From positions 1-64,000 of the forward strand of contig CAZLWK010000011.1 in NCBI GenBank assembly GCA_964563395.1: a stretch of DNA of 64,000 bases, in the 5' to 3' direction. A model generated the notes under the pieces. It worked only from the letters and a program-made list of their open reading frames with translations, ran no database searches and was not told the origin of the DNA. Below, one piece after another: positions 58,253 to 64,000 of this stretch. This DNA is from JBEVOS01 sp964563395 (GTDB lineage: Bacteria; Pseudomonadota; Alphaproteobacteria; Caulobacterales; Aquidulcibacteraceae). A program made the position numbers and the translations under genes. The stretch's first letter is position 1. Each line of letters starts with the position of its first letter.

Positions 58253-58378
58253 GTGACCGATGGACCAAAGGTTTTGGTCTATCTCATTGTCCTGGTCTGG
58301 ATGATCGGGGCGATCGCCATATCGTGCGACGCCATCATGTGGGACCCGCAGGCCTTTACGGCTCCACCCCGCCATTGA
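58253..58378 (+). CDS. Possible small membrane protein
   Basis: A 41-codon frame from GTG 58253 to TGA 58378. It encodes one hydrophobic helix (VLVYLIVLVWMIGAIAIS) between a short N-terminus (MTDGPK) and the tail CDAIMWDPQAFTAPPRH. No obvious Shine-Dalgarno is seen, and the end overlaps the ihfB 3' end by 23 bases on the other strand. The membrane-like character supports it, but the evidence is thin. Confidence 0.35.
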   Translation: MTDGPKVLVYLIVLVWMIGAIAISCDAIMWDPQAFTAPPRH

Positions 58379-58646
58379 CCTTGAGCCGTAGCTCCTTGCC
58401 CGGTTTGAAGAAGGGCACTTTCTTGGCCGCCACCTTCACGGCAGCGCCGGTGCGCGGATTGCGCCCCACGCGGGCCTCGCGCGTGCGTACGGAGAACGCC
58501 CCGAAGCCGCGCAATTCCACGCGCCCGCCGGCGGCGAGCGTCTGGGCGATTTCGTCGAGCACGATATCGACGGCGGCCTCCACATCCGCCGCTTTCATGG
58601 TGGCGAATTCTTCCTGGAGCCGGGCGACGAGCGCGGATCGAAGCAT
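58356..58646 (-). CDS. ihfB: Integration host factor subunit beta
   Basis: A 96-residue DNA-bending protein. The HU/IHF signature is seen in GRVELRGFGAFSVRTREARV followed by GRNPRTGAAV, whose loop tip intercalates in the minor groove. ATG 58646 gives MLRSALVARLQEEF; ATG 58655 lies directly on the GGGGAG sequence and leaves no spacing. The position downstream of rpsA and the sequence near the N-terminus favour IhfB over HU. With IhfA it would shape promoters and recombination sites. Confidence 0.9.
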   Translation of the reverse strand: MLRSALVARLQEEFATMKAADVEAAVDIVLDEIAQTLAAGGRVELRGFGAFSVRTREARVGRNPRTGAAVKVAAKKVPFFKPGKELRLKVNGGVEP

Positions 58647-58723
58647 GCGGTCCATCTCCCCACGTGGGCCGAAGCATTGATGGCGGAACGCACGCGCGCG
58701 TCAACCTCGTCACGTTGATTTGC

Positions 58724-58757
58724 AAAGAAAAAAGGCCGGGAGCGACGCCCCCGGCCT
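58724..58757 (-). terminator. rpsA: Rho-independent terminator of rpsA
   Basis: AGGCCGGG (58733-58740) pairs with CCCGGCCT (58750-58757). Read on the minus strand the stem is followed by TTTTTTCTTT (58732-58723), the best intrinsic terminator in the window. It separates rpsA from ihfB. Confidence 0.9.
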
Positions 58758-58783
58758 CAATCCTTGGCGCGATGTGCGCGCGC

Positions 58784-60484
58784 CTATTGCTTGTCAGAGC
58801 CCTTGCGCAGCGCGGCGCCCAGAATGTCGCCCAGCGAGGCGCCCGAATCGGACGAGCCGAATTGCGCGATCGCCTCCTTCTCGTCGGCCAGCTCCATCGC
58901 CTTGATGGAGAGCGAGACGCGGCGGGCGTTGCGGTCGAAGGCGGTGACTTGCGCGTCCACGCGGTCGCCGACGGCGAAGCGCTCGGGGCGCTGCTCGGAG
59001 CGGTCGCGCGAGAGATCCGATTTGCGGATGAAGCTGCGCAGCTGCTTTTCCTCGCCGAACGCCACTTCGATGCCGCCGGACGAGACCTCCACGACCTCAA
59101 CCGTCACGGTCTGGCCGCGGCGGAATTCGGCTCCCTGCAGCGGATCGGAGCCCGCCTGCTTGATGCCAAGCGAGATGCGCTCCTTCTCGATGTCGACATC
59201 GAGCACCCGCGCCTTCACCGTGTCGCCCTTATTGTAGCGCTGCAGCGCTTCCTCGCCCTGGGCGTCCCAAGCGATGTCGCTGAGATGCACCATGCCGTCG
59301 ATCTCGGCATTGAGGCCGATGAAGAGGCCGAACTCGGTGATGCTCTTCACTTCGCCTTCGATGTCCGTGCCGATCGGATGGTCGGCGAGGAATTGATCCC
59401 ACGGATTGGGCACGACCTGTTTGATGCCGAGCGAGATGCGGCGCTTGTCGCCGTCCACGTCGAGCACCATCACGTCGACTTCCTGGCTGGTGGACAGAAT
59501 TTTCGACGGATGCGCGTTCTTCTTCGTCCAGCTCATTTCGCTGACATGGACGAGGCCTTCCACGCCGGGCTCCAGCTCCACGAAGGCGCCGTAATCGGTG
59601 ATGTTGGTGACGCGGCCCGAGAATTTGCCGTTCACCGGATATTTCTGTTCCACGCCATCCCACGGATCGGACATGAGCTGCTTCATGCCCAGCGAGATGC
59701 GCTGCGTGTCCGGATTGATCTTGACGATCTGCACCTTCACCGTGTCGCCCACATTGAGCACTTGGCTCGGATGCGAGACGCGCTTCCAGCTCATGTCGGT
59801 GACATGCAGGAGGCCGTCGATCCCGCCGAGGTCCACGAACGCCCCGTAATCGGTGATGTTCTTGACCACGCCTTCGCGGATTTCGCCTTCTTGCAATTGG
59901 CCGACGATTTCGGCGCGTTCGGAGGCTCTGCTTTCTTCAAGCACGGCGCGGCGCGACACGACGATATTGCCGCGCGCGCGATCCATTTTGAGGATGGCGA
60001 AAGGCTGCGTGATGTTCATCAGCGGGCCAACATCGCGCACGGGGCGGATATCGACTTGGCTGCCGGGCAGGAACGCATTGGCGCCGCCGAGATCGACGGT
60101 GAAACCGCCCTTCACGCGGCCCACCAGCGCGCCCATCACGGTCTCGCCGGCGGCGAAATTCTTTTCAAGGCGCGTCCAGGCTTCCTCGCGGCGCGCCTTC
60201 TCGCGGCTGACGACGGCGTCGCCCAGCGCGTTCTCGATGCGGTCGAGATAGACTTCGACGATGTCGCCCGCTTTCGGCGCGCCCGCGCCGTCATCGGCGA
60301 GGAATTCGCGCAGCGGAATGCGCCCTTCGGTCTTGAGGCCGATATCGACCACCACGAAATCGTGCTCGATGGCGAGCACAGTCGCCGGCACGACGCGGCC
60401 TTCCACCATGCCTTGCGCGGAAAGGCTTTCGTTCAGCAGCGCGGCGAAATCATCCCGCGACGGGTTTTGGGCTAGCGAACTCAT
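58784..60484 (-). CDS. rpsA: 30S ribosomal protein S1
   Basis: A 566-residue RNA-binding protein that brings mRNA to the ribosome. Six S1 repeats are visible in order, with repeated pieces such as GFTVDLGGANAFLPGSQVDI, NITDYGAFVDLGGIDGLLHV, NITDYGAFVELEPGVEGLVH, SITEFGLFIGLNAEIDGMVH and GGIEVAFGEEKQLRSFIRKS. ATG 60484 (MSSLAQNPSRDDFAALLNES) is the usual alphaproteobacterial start; a TTG at 60502 is less likely. It follows cmk and precedes ihfB. Confidence 0.97.
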   Translation of the reverse strand: MSSLAQNPSRDDFAALLNESLSAQGMVEGRVVPATVLAIEHDFVVVDIGLKTEGRIPLREFLADDGAGAPKAGDIVEVYLDRIENALGDAVVSREKARREEAWTRLEKNFAAGETVMGALVGRVKGGFTVDLGGANAFLPGSQVDIRPVRDVGPLMNITQPFAILKMDRARGNIVVSRRAVLEESRASERAEIVGQLQEGEIREGVVKNITDYGAFVDLGGIDGLLHVTDMSWKRVSHPSQVLNVGDTVKVQIVKINPDTQRISLGMKQLMSDPWDGVEQKYPVNGKFSGRVTNITDYGAFVELEPGVEGLVHVSEMSWTKKNAHPSKILSTSQEVDVMVLDVDGDKRRISLGIKQVVPNPWDQFLADHPIGTDIEGEVKSITEFGLFIGLNAEIDGMVHLSDIAWDAQGEEALQRYNKGDTVKARVLDVDIEKERISLGIKQAGSDPLQGAEFRRGQTVTVEVVEVSSGGIEVAFGEEKQLRSFIRKSDLSRDRSEQRPERFAVGDRVDAQVTAFDRNARRVSLSIKAMELADEKEAIAQFGSSDSGASLGDILGAALRKGSDKQ

Positions 60485-60642
60485 ACGTCGAATAAACTCC
60501 AATGTTTCAGGCCAGCCGGTTGGCTCCGGCGGTCTTGGCGCTGTGCGCCTGAGGTGAAAGAACGAGACTAGACCCGACGCTGGCGGGCGGTGATCCGTAA
60601 TGGGCGGAGCCGCAGCCTAGAAACGACAATCGGCCCGCGAGC

Positions 60643-61278
60643 TTAAGCCTGCGGGCGCGAACGGGCCGCGTCGATGATGCGCCGGGCGGCCGCCACGGCG
60701 GCCTCTATAGAGAGTGCGGTCGTGTCCAGCAAGTGCGCATCCGGCGCCTGGCGGAGCGGCGCGTCCGGGCGGCTCGCGTCGCGCGCGTCGCGCTCCTCGA
60801 TCCGGCGAGTGATTTCATCGAGACTGATCGCTTCTCCGCGCGCGACCAGCTCACGCCACCGCCGTTCGGCCCGCACCGGCAGGGACGCTGTCACGAACAG
60901 CTTCACGTCGGCCTCGGGGCAGATCACGGTGCCGATGTCGCGTCCGTCCAGCACGGCGCCGCCGAGCTGCGCGGCGAAGGCGCGCTGGGCGGAGAGAAGC
61001 GCCGCGCGCACGCCGGGCATGGCCGCCACCTTGGAGGCGGCGTCGCCGACGGCGGCGCTGCGGATGCGGTCCTCGTCGATGGCCGTCAGATCGAGCGCGC
61101 GTGCGGCGGCTTCAGCGGCCGCGGCGTCGCCGGTGTCGGCGTCAGCCTCCAGCAGCGCCAGCCCCACGGCCCGGTAGAGCGCGCCCGTATCCAGCCGCGC
61201 CAAGCCGTAATGCGCGGCGAGGCGCTTGGAGAGGGTGCCCTTGCCGGAGGCGGTGGGGCCATCGATGGCGAGGATCAT
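60643..61278 (-). CDS. cmk: Cytidylate kinase
   Basis: A 211-residue nucleoside monophosphate kinase that phosphorylates CMP and dCMP. The P-loop is IDGPTASGKGTLSKRLA at residues about 5-21, followed by LARLDTGALYRAVGLAL. LDGRDIGTVICPEADVKLFV and ASLPVRAERRWREL are further family pieces. ATG 61278 is chosen, since the longer frame extends into the divergent promoter. It is upstream of rpsA in the usual cmk-rpsA-ihfB order. Confidence 0.96.
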   Translation of the reverse strand: MILAIDGPTASGKGTLSKRLAAHYGLARLDTGALYRAVGLALLEADADTGDAAAAEAAARALDLTAIDEDRIRSAAVGDAASKVAAMPGVRAALLSAQRAFAAQLGGAVLDGRDIGTVICPEADVKLFVTASLPVRAERRWRELVARGEAISLDEITRRIEERDARDASRPDAPLRQAPDAHLLDTTALSIEAAVAAARRIIDAARSRPQA

Positions 61279-61402
61279 GCAGGGTCCGGGGAGGGCGCGC
61301 CCGACCCGGGTTTTGGGCCCGGCGCGCCTTGGCGACAAAGGTTTTGACAGGGCCCCCGGCGCGTGGCAAGCGAGCGCCCCTCCATCCGGGAGCGAGGTCA
61401 AA

Positions 61403-61864
61403 GTGGCGAAGGCCGAACTGGGCGAGAAGCAGATCTGTCCGAACTGCGGCGCCAAATTCTACGATCTCAGGAAGCGCCCGGCGATATGCCCGAAATGCGC
61501 CACCGCCTTCGATCCGGCGGATGAGACGGTTCGCCTGAAGCGCACCCGCACGCGCGCGCCGGTCTATGAAACGGCCCTCGACGACGAGGACGAGGCGCCC
61601 AAGCGCGCCGTCGCGGACGACGAGGAAGAAGAGGTTGAGGTGACGCCGGAGATCGACGCCGAGGGCGCCGACGATCCGGTCGTGCTGGAAGACGACGAGG
61701 ATGCGCCCGTCGGCGACGATCTTCCGCCCGGCTTCAGCGAGGAGGAGGCCGATCTCGAGGACGAGACCGCCGCCGAGGATGAGATTCCGACGCTGGAGGA
61801 CGAAGAAGAATTTTCCGAGGACGAGATCGGCGATTTGCCGGACGGAGAAGACGACGACAGATAG
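61403..61864 (+). CDS. TIGR02300-type (FYDLN) zinc-ribbon protein with acidic tail
   Basis: A 153-residue protein started at GTG 61403 (VAKAELGEKQICPNCGAKFYDL). Two cysteine pairs, CPNC and CPKC, form a zinc ribbon at about 12-35 and frame the FYDLRKRPAICPK signature. From residue about 55 onward it is highly acidic (runs of D and E), probably disordered. The family is widespread in alphaproteobacteria with unknown role. It diverges from cmk. Confidence 0.92.
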   Translation: MAKAELGEKQICPNCGAKFYDLRKRPAICPKCATAFDPADETVRLKRTRTRAPVYETALDDEDEAPKRAVADDEEEEVEVTPEIDAEGADDPVVLEDDEDAPVGDDLPPGFSEEEADLEDETAAEDEIPTLEDEEEFSEDEIGDLPDGEDDDR

Positions 61865-61974
61865 GATTTCGCCGCCTGCGGCGGCGCCTTGATTGCGGTG
61901 CGCGCGCCCGGTAGCGTGCCGACTTCCCAATTTCAGAGGCTTGAGCGCGGCGACGCCGCTTGAGAGCTTCTTTA

Positions 61975-62050
61975 GGGGCCATAGCTCAGCTGGGAGAGCG
62001 CCTGCATGGCATGCAGGAGGTCAGCGGTTCGATCCCGCTTGGCTCCACCA
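61975..62050 (+). tRNA. tRNA-Ala (anticodon GGC)
   Basis: A 76-base cloverleaf with encoded CCA. The acceptor GGGGCCA pairs with TGGCTCC (one G-T pair), the D-arm begins AGCTCAGCTGGGAGAGC, the anticodon stem is CCTGC/GCAGG with loop ATGGCAT (anticodon GGC), and the T-arm is GCGGTTCGATCCCGC. Confidence 0.96.
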
Positions 62051-62106
62051 AACTCTTCCGGCGTGGCGTTCGCCGCTGTCGATTGAAACTCAAACCTCGG
62101 ACATCC

Positions 62107-62877
62107 TTACGCGGCCACGATCACCCGGACATTCGCGCGCGCGAGCATGTTAAGCTGCGCGCCCGAGACGCCGCTATCCGTGACGACAATGTCGATATCG
62201 CCGAGGCCGCACACCACATTGCCGGATGGTTCGGCGAATTTGCTGCTGTCGACGAGCACGATGGTTTGTTCAGCGCGCTCGATCAGCCTGCGTTCCGCGG
62301 CGACCAGAATGACATCCGCCTGCATCACGCCCATCGGTCCTAGCGCCGCCGCGCCCATGAAGAGCTTCGGCGCGACAAAGCGCGGCATGAGATCGTCGCC
62401 GGCCGCGGAAAGGATGATGTTTTGCTCGCGAAACACCGCCCCGCCGGGCACGCTCACACGCGTGCCGCTCTGCGGCAGCAGCGCGGAAACGATGTGGAGT
62501 GAGTTCGTCAGGACTTGCAGCCCCAGCCCATCGAGGTGCGGACACATTTGCAGTGTGGTCGATCCGCCATCGATCATGATCGCTTCGCCGGAAACGCAGA
62601 GCGCCGCGGCCGCTTTGCCGATCGCTTCCTTTTGCGACCTATTCTTGCGGATGTTTTCGTGAAACGGCGCGCCCAAGAGCGCGTGGGATTGCTCGCCTTC
62701 AACGAGCTTTGCGCCGCCATGAACGCGCACGATATGACCGTCCCGCGCCAGACGATCGAGATCGCGCCGCAGGGTCGCAGGTGATGCGCTCAGATGCATC
62801 TCGAATTCTCGAAAAGGCACGAAGCCCCGCTCCGCGAGCAGTTTGAGGATCGCCTCTTCGCGTAGTGTCGCGTGCAT
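62107..62877 (-). CDS. DeoR-family transcriptional regulator
   Basis: A 256-residue repressor. The N-terminal helix-turn-helix is in VPFREFEMHLSASPATLRRD at about 20-39, followed by LDRLARDGHIVRVHGGAKLV. The C-terminal sugar-phosphate sensor domain has IMIDGGSTTLQMCPHL and VDSSKFAEPSGNVV. It starts eight bases after the rhamnose-isomerase-like gene on the same strand, so it probably controls a rhamnose or related sugar operon. Confidence 0.94.
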   Translation of the reverse strand: MHATLREEAILKLLAERGFVPFREFEMHLSASPATLRRDLDRLARDGHIVRVHGGAKLVEGEQSHALLGAPFHENIRKNRSQKEAIGKAAAALCVSGEAIMIDGGSTTLQMCPHLDGLGLQVLTNSLHIVSALLPQSGTRVSVPGGAVFREQNIILSAAGDDLMPRFVAPKLFMGAAALGPMGVMQADVILVAAERRLIERAEQTIVLVDSSKFAEPSGNVVCGLGDIDIVVTDSGVSGAQLNMLARANVRVIVAA

Positions 62878-62885
62878 TTCTGATC

Positions 62886-64000
62886 CTACACGATACCGGC
62901 GCCCAGACCGACGGGTTTGCGTTCACGCGCCTTGCGCGCGCGCCATCCGCTTGCGCGATAGGCGTCCAAGACGTCAATCGCGCCGCCGTTTTCAAGCCGC
63001 GCGCGGGCGAGGATCGGCGACACGTCGGTCTTGTATGCGGTGCGTAGAGTCTGAAACGCCATCATCGCGTCATTGCCTTCCTGCGCCGCATGCAGCGCCT
63101 CACGATCGACAAGAAGCGCCTTCGCATACGCCGTCGCGATCGCTTCGGCCGATGCGAGCATGCTCTCTATGGGGTCTGTCACGTTGTGGGATTGGTCAAT
63201 CATATAGGCCGGATTGAATGAGCCTGGCGAGCTTTGCTCGCCCTCCACAAGCTCGTTGAAAATCAGGAAGAGCTGGTGTGGGTTGATCGCTCCACTGTCG
63301 AGATCGTCGTCGCCATACTTGGAATCGTTGAAATGGAAGCCGCCGAGCTTCCCAAACCGATGCAGGCGCGCAACTATTTGTTCAATGTTCACGTTGGGAG
63401 CATGATGCCCAAGATCGACGAGACATTGCGCTTTCGCGCCAAGAGTTTGAGCGGCGAGGATTGATGTGCCCCAATCGGCGATAACGGTCGTGTAGAAGGC
63501 GGGCTCATAGAGCTTATGTTCAAGCAGCATGCGCCACGTATCGGGGAGCGCTGCATAGACTTCCGCCGCTGCGTCGAGATAGAGATCGAAGGCGCGCGAT
63601 AGGTTTTGCTGACCTGGCAGATTGCCGCCATCGCCAACCCAAACGGTGATCGCTTCGGCGCCGAGCTTCGTCCCAATCTCAACGCATTCAATGTTGTGGG
63701 CGATGGCCTGCGCTCGAACGCGCGCGTCCGTCGAGGCGAGACTGCCATTTCGATAGCTGTGCGCCTGTCCCGGCTGGTCTTGGAAAGTGTTGGAATTCAC
63801 TGCATCGAAGCCAAGCCCCAGGGCCTCCGCTTCCTCGCGCAGCGCGCCGTAATCGGAAGCAAAGTCCCATGGAAAATGCGGGCTTACGCGCGGCGTCATT
63901 CTGCAAAGTTGATGAACGAGCGCGCAATCCTCCAGCTTTTCGTGAATATTGGTCGGCTCGCCAGAGATTGGAAATTTTGCAAAACGGGTGCCGCCTCTGC
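62886..64000 (-). CDS. L-rhamnose isomerase-like sugar isomerase, N-terminus outside the window
   Basis: The frame is open through the right edge and ends at 62886, giving at least 371 residues. Upstream of the internal Met at 63899 it still reads GEPTNIHEKLEDCALVHQL, so the true start lies beyond 64000. Barrel pieces with metal ligands include SPHFPWDFASDYGALREEA, LLEHKLYEPAFYTTVIADWG and CLVDLGHHAPNVNIEQIVAR, with GGFHFNDSKYGDDDLDSGAI. This matches the Pseudomonas/Rhizobium-type L-rhamnose isomerase (RhaI) group, converting L-rhamnose to L-rhamnulose. It is followed by a DeoR regulator. Confidence 0.88.
   Translation of the reverse strand, partial: RGGTRFAKFPISGEPTNIHEKLEDCALVHQLCRMTPRVSPHFPWDFASDYGALREEAEALGLGFDAVNSNTFQDQPGQAHSYRNGSLASTDARVRAQAIAHNIECVEIGTKLGAEAITVWVGDGGNLPGQQNLSRAFDLYLDAAAEVYAALPDTWRMLLEHKLYEPAFYTTVIADWGTSILAAQTLGAKAQCLVDLGHHAPNVNIEQIVARLHRFGKLGGFHFNDSKYGDDDLDSGAINPHQLFLIFNELVEGEQSSPGSFNPAYMIDQSHNVTDPIESMLASAEAIATAYAKALLVDREALHAAQEGNDAMMAFQTLRTAYKTDVSPILARARLENGGAIDVLDAYRASGWRARKARERKPVGLGAGIV

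Overview
The window is about 67% GC and densely coded. It looks like an alphaproteobacterial chromosome, most likely Caulobacterales/Hyphomonadaceae-like. This is inferred from clade-typical gene orders (trpF-trpB-trpA-accD-folC; ihfB-rpsA-cmk; tsaE-amgK/murU-addB-addA; obg near proB), an AccD without the zinc-ribbon cysteines, and a complete Entner-Doudoroff operon. One 100-N assembly gap lies at 55115-55214. Nothing looks like a prophage, an insertion sequence or a CRISPR array.

Layout. 1-2.7 kb: the end of a crotonase gene, intergenic hairpin repeats and two unrecognised genes. 2.3-6.6 kb: a VOC-fold lipoprotein, proB, a Phd/PIN toxin-antitoxin pair whose toxin overlaps proB, an AT-richer gene with a near-consensus promoter, a TerB-like protein and obg. 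6.7-14.1 kb: central carbon metabolism (dienelactone hydrolase family, GTP-dependent PEP carboxykinase, and the zwf-pgl-eda-edd operon). 14.2-18.2 kb: a forward cassette of MaoC-type hydratase, Baeyer-Villiger monooxygenase and zinc alcohol dehydrogenase. 18.2-23 kb: an RND pump and adaptor diverging from a TetR regulator across a double palindromic operator. 23-32 kb: a thiolase, then a transglutaminase / ATP-grasp plus alpha-E / transglutaminase / metallopeptidase module. 32.2-33.8 kb: a 2Fe-2S ferredoxin and its reductase.

33.9-42.9 kb: forward housekeeping run tsaE, a fused sugar kinase-uridylyltransferase (AmgK-MurU type), addB, addA and trxA. 42.9-47.9 kb: reverse trp-accD-folC operon. 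48-54.5 kb: Ohr, an unusual SDR with its TetR regulator, a DUF3429 protein, an alpha/beta hydrolase, a secreted amidase, a glycosyltransferase and MscL. 54.6-58.1 kb: a persulfide-responsive BigR/Blh/rhodanese/TauE module bracketed by same-orientation copies of a 30-residue hydrophobic peptide gene. 58.3-61.9 kb: ihfB, rpsA, cmk and an acidic zinc-ribbon protein. 62-64 kb: tRNA-Ala(GGC), a DeoR-type regulator and a rhamnose-isomerase-like gene cut by the window edge.

The best candidate for something undescribed is the tiny peptide family at 54923-55015, 55062-55220 (interrupted by the gap) and 57906-57998. Copies 1 and 3 differ by six synonymous codons and one Leu/Ile change, so the peptide sequence itself appears to be conserved. 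Two copies share an identical 49-nt leader able to form mutually exclusive hairpins over the ribosome-binding site, and each lies below a CRP/FNR-like palindrome. The sulfur module sits between these direct repeats, and the assembly gap falls inside one of them.
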